From a virus, in IMG/VR virus record IMGVR_UViG_3300032316_001554, positions 1-23,063 of that record: a stretch of 23,063 bases of DNA; one strand, written 5' to 3'. Numbering within the stretch: the first letter of the stretch is position 1; every line of letters begins with the position of its first letter. The notes under the pieces were generated by a model. That model saw only the letters and a program-made list of their open reading frames with translations, was not told where the DNA came from and searched no databases. Of the stretch, positions 15,556 to 21,697 are shown piece by piece. Both the position numbers and the translations under genes were made by a program.

Positions 15556-16421
15556 CAACTCCCGTGCTGCAAAAACTGCCAAATACTGCTGCCAATTCCG
15601 GGAATGCCGCGCCCTCTGCCAATGCTGCCACAAATACACCACTCCGCCCCCCTAAAGGGGGCGGGTGTATTGTGGCAGTTGGCAGCAAGGGCAAGGCGCG
15701 CGCGAAGACCGGAGCAAAAGCCAAAAACTCAAAGGCACGCGACTCGCGTAGCATTGCCGTAAGTCTCACCAATGCGGGGTCAGACCCCCGAGGCCAAAAG
15801 CCCCGCCGTCGCGCGCAAAAGCCCCTCTCGCGGGCCGATGACTCCGCCGAGGGTCATGACAGCCGAGCGTCCGAATACACGAGAAATTACGATGCGTGGA
15901 TTGCGGGCCTAAACGAGTCCGACTTGGCCCGCGCCGTCGCCCTCGGCGTCGACAAGCCAATGCCCGCCGACTACCACGCCCACGGGATCGGTCTCGACGC
16001 GGACTTGGCCGAGTCCGACGAACTTTCCTACTCGCCTGACATGGCGGCTATCCTCGACCGAGAGGAAGCGCAGGATCCGCACCCCGACCTCCAAGCCGCC
16101 ATGAGTGACGTGCTCTGGGACGTGATTCGGCGCCTGGTCGGCGAACTCCTCGACACTCCAAACAGATCCCTCACCGCCGAGTGTCTCGCTGCCGTCTCCG
16201 GCATGTCCTACACCGGCGATTCCCTCTCCGCCATCGCGCGGCGCCACGGCGTCACGCGCGCAGCCGTCAGCAAACGCTGCATCGAACTGACCCGCAAACT
16301 CCAACTCCTGCCATCCAGAACCATGCGCTCGTTGACAGCGCGCCATTCATACCGCCATGCCCAACACATTATCCGCGACCTCTACGAACCAAAGTCCCGC
16401 CCCGATGATCATCGACCGTAA
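15531..16421 (+). CDS. HTH protein, sigma-region-4-like (phage regulator?), start uncertain
   Basis: The maximal open frame is 296 aa from GTG 15531, overlapping the primase end by 25 bases. Its first ~45 codons run through a large hairpin and look non-coding, so GTG 15672 (249 aa) is a serious alternative: it follows GGGGGCGGG by about six bases. Residues about 50-105 are basic and low-complexity (KGKARAKTGAKAKNSKARDS). From about residue 110 a structured part begins (SEYTRNYDAWIAGLNESDLARAV). The C-terminus carries DSLSAIARRHGVTRAAVSKRCIELTRKLQL, a clear helix-turn-helix of the sigma-70 region 4 or Sigma-like phage regulator type. It probably controls transcription of the module; its target is unknown. 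Confidence 0.65.
   Translation: MESPQLQLTTPVLQKLPNTAANSGNAAPSANAATNTPLRPPKGGGCIVAVGSKGKARAKTGAKAKNSKARDSRSIAVSLTNAGSDPRGQKPRRRAQKPLSRADDSAEGHDSRASEYTRNYDAWIAGLNESDLARAVALGVDKPMPADYHAHGIGLDADLAESDELSYSPDMAAILDREEAQDPHPDLQAAMSDVLWDVIRRLVGELLDTPNRSLTAECLAAVSGMSYTGDSLSAIARRHGVTRAAVSKRCIELTRKLQLLPSRTMRSLTARHSYRHAQHIIRDLYEPKSRPDDHRP
15616..15685. repeat. Large imperfect hairpin at the start of the HTH regulator gene
   Basis: The left arm (15616-15652) and right arm (15657-15685) pair almost throughout: CTGCCAA/TTGGCAG, TGCCACAAATACACC/GGTGTATTGTGGCA with one bulged A, then CGCCCCC/GGGGGCG around a short loop containing TAAA. The three-base ACT bulge and small mismatches keep it imperfect. There is no T-run, so it is not a standard terminator. 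The candidate start GTG 15672 and its G-rich upstream stretch lie inside the right arm. Confidence 0.7.
15776..15788. repeat. GGGGTC-A-GACCCC palindrome
   Basis: A perfect six-base inverted repeat with a single central base, inside the low-complexity part of the HTH regulator frame. This motif resembles a REP-type palindrome seen in many bacterial genomes near RAYT-like transposases; only one copy was noticed here. Confidence 0.4.
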
Positions 16422-17064
16422 GGTGGTGGCCACTCCCCTTGGCCTCGAGTTCCGCGAGGACATCGACTACGCCGAGTGGCAGGCGCTTGCCGGACACATC
16501 GCCACCTCGCTTCGGTGCATGGCCTTCGCCATCGGCGACTGGCTCGTCTACGGGGAGAAAAAGTTCGATAGCCGCAAACGTCAGGGTCGCGTCGACCAAA
16601 GCCGATACGAGTTGGCCGTTCGCGCCACGGGCATCGACTACGCCCACTTGCGCAACTACGCCTACGTCAGCCGGCGCGTTCCCCTGTCACTCAGAAATGA
16701 CAGGCTCTCCTGGGACCATCACCGCGCCGTGGCCAAACTGCCGCCCGAGCACCAGGGCAAGTGGCTCGATCTAGCCTGCCAACCCGGCGACTACGTTTCC
16801 TCACGCCGCCTGCGCGCGTCGATCAACGCCGACCGCCTGGTCTCGGTCGAGGAGCTGGTCACCCCGCCCGCCGACCAGGCGATCCTCACCCACATCCCGC
16901 CCATCAACCGCCTCACCCTCTGGTGGCGCGAAACCGGTGGCCGCGACTGGCTGCGCAGCAGATCAAAAGCCCAACTGCGCAACATGATCGTGGATTTCCG
17001 CGAGGTGATCGACATCGTCAAAGCTCTTCAATCCGAATTCCAACTACGCCCCGACGACCAATGA
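16405..17064 (+). CDS. Conserved-looking phage/plasmid protein of unknown function
   Basis: 219 aa from ATG 16405; the frame is also open to ATG 16357, which would overlap the preceding gene by 65 bases instead of 17. The body (YAEWQALAGHIATSLRCMAFAIGDWLVYGEKKF, then TGIDYAHLRNYAYVSRRVPLSLRNDRLSWDHHRAVAKL) matches a pattern seen in actinobacterial and phage proteins, where a G-D-W-L-x-Y-G-E segment is followed by a Tyr-rich HTH-like helix. That suggests DNA binding in a ParB- or KorB-like manner, but I cannot name the family. The C-terminus (SRSKAQLRNMIVDFREVIDIVKALQSEF) is a long helix. The stop overlaps the next start by ATGA. It is part of the phage early transcript. Confidence 0.65.
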   Translation: MIIDRKVVATPLGLEFREDIDYAEWQALAGHIATSLRCMAFAIGDWLVYGEKKFDSRKRQGRVDQSRYELAVRATGIDYAHLRNYAYVSRRVPLSLRNDRLSWDHHRAVAKLPPEHQGKWLDLACQPGDYVSSRRLRASINADRLVSVEELVTPPADQAILTHIPPINRLTLWWRETGGRDWLRSRSKAQLRNMIVDFREVIDIVKALQSEFQLRPDDQ

Positions 17065-17330
17065 CACCCGCACAAACCGAAGCCCATCAAGCCGCCGCCC
17101 TCGAGGCGATCAAAGAACTCCTGGAAGCCAACTTCCTGGAAGCCGAAAAATCCGCCGACGACGAAGGTCGCTTCGCCATCACCTTCCGCGTCACCTTCGA
17201 CCGATCCCACCCGCAGACCATGGTCAAAGTCACCTCCCGCGTCAGCCGCGCGTTCGTCGACGAGATCGAACTGCGGGTCAGTGATCCGAATCAGCCCGAG
17301 CTTGAACTCCCTCCGGAGCCGCACCTCTAA
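17061..17330 (+). CDS. Small acidic protein, unknown function
   Basis: 89 aa starting at an ATG that overlaps the previous stop. An N-terminal helix (TEAHQAAALEAIKELLEANFLEAEKSADDEG) is followed by two beta-like stretches (RFAITFRVTFDR, TMVKVTSRVSRAFVDEIELRV) and an acidic Pro/Glu tail (NQPELELPPEPHL). The helix-then-sheet order with an acidic tail could suit a ssDNA- or protein-binding accessory factor, but no family is recognised. Tight coupling to the preceding gene and GC-rich third positions support it as a real gene of the phage module. Confidence 0.65.
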   Translation: MTPAQTEAHQAAALEAIKELLEANFLEAEKSADDEGRFAITFRVTFDRSHPQTMVKVTSRVSRAFVDEIELRVSDPNQPELELPPEPHL

Positions 17331-17416
17331 AGTGAACTGCGGCGCCGCGGCGTCATCGCGGATCATCGCCGCATGGTTGCCCGGTCGCCACGACCTGTCT
17401 AGTTTCAGCGGCGGAA

Positions 17417-17536
17417 ATGGAACTTCTGCGCTCTTGGCTCAACCGAATTCTCGAACTCTTCGGTCTTGGCTCATCAAAGCCGCCCCCCGCCAAAAGCCTC
17501 GAGCAGCCATCGCTTTTCCAAGGCGACCCGGATTGA
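17417..17536 (+). CDS. Candidate 39-aa peptide with an amphipathic N-terminal helix
   Basis: ATG 17417 to TGA 17536. The first 18 residues (MELLRSWLNRILELFGLG) form a strongly amphipathic helix, followed by a Pro/Ser-rich tail (SSKPPPAKSLEQPSLFQGDPD). AGCGGCGG lies just upstream as a possible ribosome-binding site. It fills the gap between the small acidic protein and the nuclease, ending 16 bases before the nuclease ATG. It could be a small membrane-associated peptide or a chance frame. Confidence 0.35.
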   Translation: MELLRSWLNRILELFGLGSSKPPPAKSLEQPSLFQGDPD

Positions 17537-17552
17537 CTTCGCCCCGTCGGGC

Positions 17553-17900
17553 ATGCCCCGGCGCCTGCGCTACCGCTCCAGCGGCTCAAAGCTTGAATCC
17601 AAGTTCGCCCTTTACTGGAAATGCCTCGGCGGTCCGCCCCTCGAGCGGGAGTATCGCTTCGACTTGAGCCGGCGCTGGCGGGCCGACTTCGCTCATCTCC
17701 CGAGCCGCACGCTCATCGAGATCGAGGGCGGCATCTGGATCCAGGGGCGGCACAATCGCGCGGCGGGCTTCGTCGCCGACATGGAGAAATACCTCGAGGC
17801 GACTCTCGCCGGCTGGACCGTGGTTCGATTGGCCGATGTGCACATCACCGCGCCCGTGATCGAGCGGTTAGTGGAATTCACCGCAATGCGCGGGCGGTGA
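17553..17900 (+). CDS. PD-(D/E)xK-type endonuclease (VSR/DUF559-like), phage
   Basis: 115 aa from ATG 17553; the frame is also open to a TTG at 17466, but that extension is low-complexity and overlaps another candidate ORF. The core SKLESKFALYWKCL (E15), RRWRADFAH (D45), LIEIEGGIWIQGRHNRAAGF and DMEKYLEATLAGWTVVRL follows the order of very-short-patch/DUF559-like nucleases: acidic helix, Asp on a strand, E-x-E on the next strand, then a conserved G-R-H-N-R loop. The usual Lys of E-x-K is replaced by Glu (E56-I-E58). Small nucleases of this kind sit at the end of phage replication modules and may act on branched or mismatched DNA; the substrate here is unknown. Confidence 0.7.
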   Translation: MPRRLRYRSSGSKLESKFALYWKCLGGPPLEREYRFDLSRRWRADFAHLPSRTLIEIEGGIWIQGRHNRAAGFVADMEKYLEATLAGWTVVRLADVHITAPVIERLVEFTAMRGR

Positions 17901-18227
17901 GCCAAAATCCACCATTTTCCACCTTTTCCACTCCTTCCAAGCCACCCGTAAGCTGCCGCCTGTTTGAGCGTAGAAGTCTCGTTATCAGCGTTTTGCTACT
18001 TTCGGTTATGGGAGGGATGCCCCCGAAAAAAGTGTAAAGCTGAAAAACGTTTTCTCATGGGATTTAACTGGGGGACAAACAACCCTTGGACATGAACGAC
18101 TTACTTAAAAGATTGCTTATAACACACAGGCAATGAGGCACCTGGGGTTGATTGGCCTAATATTCTCAGTCGCTGACGGAAGAGCGAAGCCCCAGAGTTG
18201 TATGTAGTAATCTTGCTAGCCTTCTCA
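17901..18227. other. Intergenic gap between the phage module and the minus-strand cassette genes
   Basis: About 330 bases between two convergent genes. No convincing ORF, tRNA or terminator with a T-run is visible. Composition changes here from GC-rich (phage module) to AT-richer (cassette region), so a boundary of the inserted module may lie within it. No direct repeat shared with the left end near 7600-7660 was found by eye. Confidence 0.4.
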
Positions 18228-18794
18228 TCACCATCCTGTGGTGATCGAATATACGGTGGATAAATGAATCGACAATCCTTTGTCAGTCCTCTGACCGAGC
18301 TTTCTAAAAAATCCGGGCAAATGTCTAGTGTATGCCTTATGGATGATCGGTCGAGGCGTAGTGCCATGTGCGGTCTGGTGTCGAAACTGAATCGCTTCTT
18401 CTAATCTTCTCGTAGCATCCTGAGGAGCGGTCCGAGGCCACGACCAATATGTCGTGATGTCCACTAAGCCGATGGCATCGCGCATAAGATCTTTTGAATG
18501 CTGCGTGTTCGGATTATTAAAGCGGCCTATGGCGCTGCGAACCGTCGCATTCCACGCCAGCCACACACCGAGCGGTGGATCAGGCGGCTTAAGGCGATCA
18601 AGCACTTCTTTCATAACTTCTTCGAGATAGGCCTCCCACGCCGACACACACATAACTACTACGGCACGATTCAATGCCCCGAGACCGTATTGCCGGCCGC
18701 GACTTCCGGTGCTCAGTCGCCTATGTGCCGCCTCAATTTCGGCAGCGTCGGCGAGCACAGCAGCAAGAGTCTGAGTGTAGGCGTTCGATGGCAT
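18228..18794 (-). CDS. HEPN-domain protein, RiboL-PSP type (second copy)
   Basis: 188 aa. The N-terminal helices LNRAVVVMCVSAWEAYLEEVMKEVLDRL (residues 41-68) share the hydrophobic, W-E-x-Y pattern of the HEPN protein at 6799-7446. The catalytic-type R-x4-H motif is present as R138-HQTA-H143 in IQFRHQTAHG. The region between (VWLAWNATVRSAIGRF, DLMRDAIGLVDITTYW) fits the rest of the RiboL-PSP HEPN fold. Family members are often RNases of toxin or anti-phage systems; that role is inferred. It is the leftmost gene of the minus-strand run and has no small partner gene directly beside it. TTAGC lies eight bases before its ATG. Confidence 0.75.
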   Translation of the reverse strand: MPSNAYTQTLAAVLADAAEIEAAHRRLSTGSRGRQYGLGALNRAVVVMCVSAWEAYLEEVMKEVLDRLKPPDPPLGVWLAWNATVRSAIGRFNNPNTQHSKDLMRDAIGLVDITTYWSWPRTAPQDATRRLEEAIQFRHQTAHGTTPRPIIHKAYTRHLPGFFRKLGQRTDKGLSIHLSTVYSITTGW

Positions 18795-18903
18795 TTTCTT
18801 CAGCTAACGTCGAGGTCCTCTCATACCTGGCCCAGGGCGAGGCTTTGACTGTGGGTTGAGGGTTGAGCGATCATGGTGGATTGAACCTGAGGCAGGGCAG
18901 GTT

Positions 18904-19542
18904 TTAGGATCGACGCCTAGTTAGCCCTCCTTTGATTACGGTTGCAGTAAGCGTCGGCAAATCGCCATCTTGCAACATGTCGACTGTGCAGGCATCCGTA
19001 TTCCCGTCGAGAGTGGTTATTACTCGTTGATTGAAGTAACTCGCGAAATCCTGAACTTGAAAGTCCTCACCTTCGAGAAACCGGCTCCCGCTCGCGATCT
19101 GGATCTCTGGCCGACCATTCTTTCGAACGATGCCTCCGATCTTCGGCGCATCTACGATTTTCTTCATTTTCTCTACCTGCTCAGAAAGCTCTTTCCGCTT
19201 TGCAGGAGGGAGACCCTTGAGGCCACCCTCCTTCATTTGAAACATGATCGCCTTCCGGATCTTCTTCTCGTTGTCCGCACAGGTGGCGGTGATGACAAAA
19301 TCGGCCCCAGTCCGCCTCTCCGCCGAATCTCGTCCCCTATCGGCTACGTCTGTTGTATCGATTCGGAGATACTCACCTTGCTTCGATCTGACCTCCAGAC
19401 CCTGAAGACGCCCCAGAAGGGCAGATGTGAGCTTGGGCTCCTGTGGGGATCGGCGCTCCTCCAAGCCCTCAATGGCACTGTTAAGCGTCTTGCGAACAGC
19501 GTCGAGGAAATCGCGACTGTATGAAAACGAGTGTCGTGGCAT
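18904..19542 (-). CDS. Putative restriction-like (Q-x-K) nuclease-fold protein
   Basis: 212 aa, not firmly assigned. The segment SAERRTGADFVITATCADNEKKIRKAIMFQMKEG contains E75, D81 (TGAD) and Q102-x-K104 on an alternating strand. This is the order of the PD-(D/E)xK fold in its Mrr-like Q-x-K variant. A helical hairpin follows (PPAKRKELSEQVEKMKKIVD), then a second domain (PEIQIASGSRFLEGEDFQVQDFASYFNQRVI). The N-terminus (FSYSRDFLDAVRKTLNSAIEGLEERRS) is helical. No separate specificity or methylase gene is adjacent, so a stand-alone effector or part of a defence cassette is more likely than classic restriction. Function is inferred from motif pattern only. Confidence 0.6.
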   Translation of the reverse strand: MPRHSFSYSRDFLDAVRKTLNSAIEGLEERRSPQEPKLTSALLGRLQGLEVRSKQGEYLRIDTTDVADRGRDSAERRTGADFVITATCADNEKKIRKAIMFQMKEGGLKGLPPAKRKELSEQVEKMKKIVDAPKIGGIVRKNGRPEIQIASGSRFLEGEDFQVQDFASYFNQRVITTLDGNTDACTVDMLQDGDLPTLTATVIKGGLTRRRS

Positions 19543-19979
19543 CGGAATTTTCTCGGGCTAGCGCTTGAGGCCACCACACCTATGATTGTGGGCGCGGTTG
19601 CGATTGCTGTATGAGGGTGAAAGGGTCATGAATGTTTCAACTCAAAGCGGGTCAGGGGTTCGGTGGTCTGGTTTGTTCGGCACCGCTACTCAGGCAGTGC
19701 TATCAAGGTCTTGGCAAACCGCATTCGCTGCACTTAGTCAGTCAGGGGAGCGGGCGCCCACGAACAACGAAGTAGAGTCCTCCACACTGTAGGCACTGAA
19801 AACCCACCAGGAGTGCGAGGTAGGGAGGCAAGAGAGCGCGCGGAGAAAAGCGACAACACTGCCACCAGCGGCGGACAGCTATAACGAGGAAGTGAAACCG
19901 CCAGACCAAGCATGGACCCCGCCGACCAAGGGAACGGTAACGGTTGTATAGCACAACTCGTTCGTTGTTCTGCATTTTC
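19543..19979. other. Long intergenic gap in the cassette region
   Basis: 437 bases with no ORF I would defend on either strand. It holds 6-base inverted arms AACGAG (19883-19888) and CTCGTT (19957-19962) with nearby GTG/CAC, reminiscent of the weak outer pairing of recombination sites. Near the right-hand gene's start the minus strand reads TCAAGCGCTAGCC, one base off the usual end of an integron attC site. It is unusually long for a region of compact genes. Confidence 0.35.
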
Positions 19980-20480
19980 TTATAGTTCGTGAACTCCAAG
20001 ATCAGCCACATACTCGCGTCCTTTAGGCGTGATGAAGAGGTTGTCGGGTGATACCTGCATACCAAGCATGCTCGCCGAACCATTGGGGTTCTTCGCGATA
20101 CCCAAAAGTCCTGATTCAAGTGCTCGCTTTAGGAGGATATTGTTCGCGGGAGGCCACTGGATTGCGGCATTCGCAGGCGCTCCTGCCAACTCGAACAAAA
20201 TATCCATCTCCAACTGAGAATATTTATCATGCATGAACCGCAAATTGACCTTGTAGAGACGAAGAGCCTTACGATCAATCTCCCCTTTGTCGGCGCGCCG
20301 ATGGCAGTTCGGACAGAGAGCGATGAGGTTGTCATACTCGTGCGCCTGACACTGTGCCCATGGGATAATGTGGTGAACATCGATCTCAATGTATCGACAA
20401 GTGGGGATCGCGCACCGATGCCCCGCCTCGACGAGGACGCGGCGGCGGAGGTCGGCAGGTATTGGCGGACGGCTTTCCAT
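19980..20480 (-). CDS. HNH endonuclease
   Basis: 166 aa. The HNH beta-beta-alpha metal site is complete: structural cysteine pairs C23-x4-C28 and C56-x2-C59, the His pair at 36-37 in IDVHHIIPW, N51 (DNLIALC) and H60. The N-terminus PPIPADLRRRVLVEAGHRCAIPTC is the standard lead-in of stand-alone HNH proteins. The C-terminal half (ILFELAGAPANAAIQWPPANNILLKRALESGLLG, then GREYVADLGV) resembles a winged-helix or small recognition domain. Stand-alone HNH nucleases occur in phage genomes, defence islands and as toxin tips; the surrounding genes favour a defence role, by inference. The ATG at 20478-20480 has no strong Shine-Dalgarno sequence. Confidence 0.85.
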   Translation of the reverse strand: MESRPPIPADLRRRVLVEAGHRCAIPTCRYIEIDVHHIIPWAQCQAHEYDNLIALCPNCHRRADKGEIDRKALRLYKVNLRFMHDKYSQLEMDILFELAGAPANAAIQWPPANNILLKRALESGLLGIAKNPNGSASMLGMQVSPDNLFITPKGREYVADLGVHEL

Positions 20481-20509
20481 GGTGAAAATTCTTCAACGAT
20501 GAGCGCATG

Positions 20510-20598
20510 CAACTACTACCAGCGGCGGCGCACGTCGATGACGAGATTGCTGTTGTAATTATGGACAATCATTGAAACAGGGCGACTGGTAGTGGTTG
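20510..20598. repeat. Long-spaced inverted repeat between HNH and Abi-alpha-like genes
   Basis: CAACTACTACCAG (20510-20522) pairs with CTGGTAGTGGTTG (20586-20598), 12 of 13 positions matching, with 63 bases between. It fills most of the gap between the stop of the Abi-alpha-like gene and the HNH start. Too large for a normal terminator; its size suits a folded recombination site or a small mobile repeat. Confidence 0.55.
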
Positions 20599-20612
20599 GC
20601 TGCCGCAACTTT

Positions 20613-21305
20613 TTAGCCATTCGAATTGTCAAGGGCACAAACCTTCAGCAAGCAGTATCCGAAATCGGTGAACGCAATGAAGGCGCTTTTGTTCATTCGT
20701 GAGAGTGCGTCAGATCCCTCATCACAGATGCCAAGACGCTTGATGTTCTCGAAACAGAGCCGCGCTTCCTCTGCTGAAATCTGAAAGATTCCCGGAACTG
20801 ATTCGAGCTTGTATCCGAGTTGCCTGTATGGAGGCGAATGATGCTTGATCCCTTCAACCTGTTCCCCGGTTGAAACCGCTTTTTCCTTTTGGCGGATTGC
20901 CCCATAAAGCCCCTGTAAAATCTTGGCGTCTGTCCCTGACAGCTGATCAAGCACTCGCGAAAAGCTAGGGTGCGTTGACTTCGCTGTGTTGGGATCAACT
21001 GTCGACGCGAGTAGGCCAGCGAAGAGCTCTGTCAAATTGGGATCACTGGTATTTCCGCCAGCTTCAATCAATGGCACCACTGCCTCTGGCAGGACACTTC
21101 CAGCAATTTTCGATGCATCAACCCCTCTGGCTTCTAGGAATATCCTAGCTTTCTCAACCATCGTGACTTGGTTCTTGAAGCGCCACAATGAGACCCTGTC
21201 TCTCAGTAAAAGTCCAAACTCACTGAGGGGTGCCAATAGAATTTGGTCCAAGTAGCGCCGTGCCGTCTTAGCGGCCTCTTCAATTGCTTTGTCTTCTATT
21301 GGCAT
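20613..21305 (-). CDS. Abi-alpha-like protein (DUF4393)
   Basis: 230 aa. The order of features matches DUF4393/Abi-alpha: a helix with LLAPLSEFGLLLRDRVSLWRFKNQVTMVEKARIFLEARGVD, then SVLPEAVVPLIEAGGNTSDPNLTELFAGLLASTVDPN, then HPSFSRVLDQLSGTDAKILQGL. The C-terminus is a winged-helix-like segment (ENIKRLGICDEGSD, then AFIAFTDFGYCLLKVC) that often closes this family. Members are linked to abortive infection, but their biochemical action is not established. No signal peptide or membrane segment is evident. Its start overlaps the end of an RHS-derived frame by ten bases. CTAGC lies 11 bases before the ATG, as before the Q-x-K gene. Family match is good; function is inferred. Confidence 0.8.
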   Translation of the reverse strand: MPIEDKAIEEAAKTARRYLDQILLAPLSEFGLLLRDRVSLWRFKNQVTMVEKARIFLEARGVDASKIAGSVLPEAVVPLIEAGGNTSDPNLTELFAGLLASTVDPNTAKSTHPSFSRVLDQLSGTDAKILQGLYGAIRQKEKAVSTGEQVEGIKHHSPPYRQLGYKLESVPGIFQISAEEARLCFENIKRLGICDEGSDALSRMNKSAFIAFTDFGYCLLKVCALDNSNG

Positions 21306-21697
21306 AATGTTTTTTGGCTAGACCTTATGGCTGCGGTGCAATTGCGGGCAAGAAGCATGGCCTTGAAAAGAGTTGGGTTGCTGTCCGCATCGTAGGTGTA
21401 GGCCACGGTCTTGGCTCCAGTCAGCCCGCTGATCGTGATGCTTTCGCGCAACATCTGATTGGCTGCGTCGTAACTGAACGCCGAGGCTGCCACGGAGTTA
21501 CTGAGGGAGAGCATTCTCCCAGCAGCATCGTAGGTCTTGGTGACGTCAGGCGTGCTGTCGCTCCAGTCGCAGAACGTGTCACGGTTGCGGTTGTCGATGG
21601 TGCAGCTCATCGTGACCCCCGCACGCGTGCGGTATTGCGTCATGTTCGAGTTGCCATCGTAGGTCCATGTTTCATACCCGCGACGACGTCTGACCAT
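21296..21697 (-). pseudogene. Orphan RHS mid-core fragment
   Basis: A 133-codon open frame on the minus strand is almost wholly RHS repeat: WTYDGNSNMTQYRT, KTYDAAGRMLSLSNS, FSYDAANQMLRES, YTYDADSNPTLF. It lacks signal peptide, N-terminal domains, the DHLGS end and a tip. The last ~20 codons (AMLLARNCTAAIRSSQKTLCQ) do not resemble RHS and run to the Abi-alpha-like gene start. The right boundary lies inside the end of the immunity-candidate gene, whose last residues are read from the same DNA in another frame. It is most simply a broken piece of a former RHS gene. Confidence 0.75.

Noticed and set aside
17466-17552. N-terminal extension of the VSR-like nuclease from a TTG
   Set aside because: The added residues are Ser/Pro/Arg-rich and unlike the family; ATG 17553 sits just before the conserved core.
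18970-19524. 184-codon plus-strand ORF
   Set aside because: Antisense to the minus-strand gene with the TGAD...QMK nuclease-like pattern; its own product has no recognisable motif.
19586-19792. 68-codon plus-strand ORF
   Set aside because: No motif, no ribosome-binding site and no neighbour on that strand.
19742-20119. 125-codon minus-strand ORF rich in Arg, Trp and Cys
   Set aside because: It overlaps the end of the HNH gene in another frame and its composition looks non-coding.
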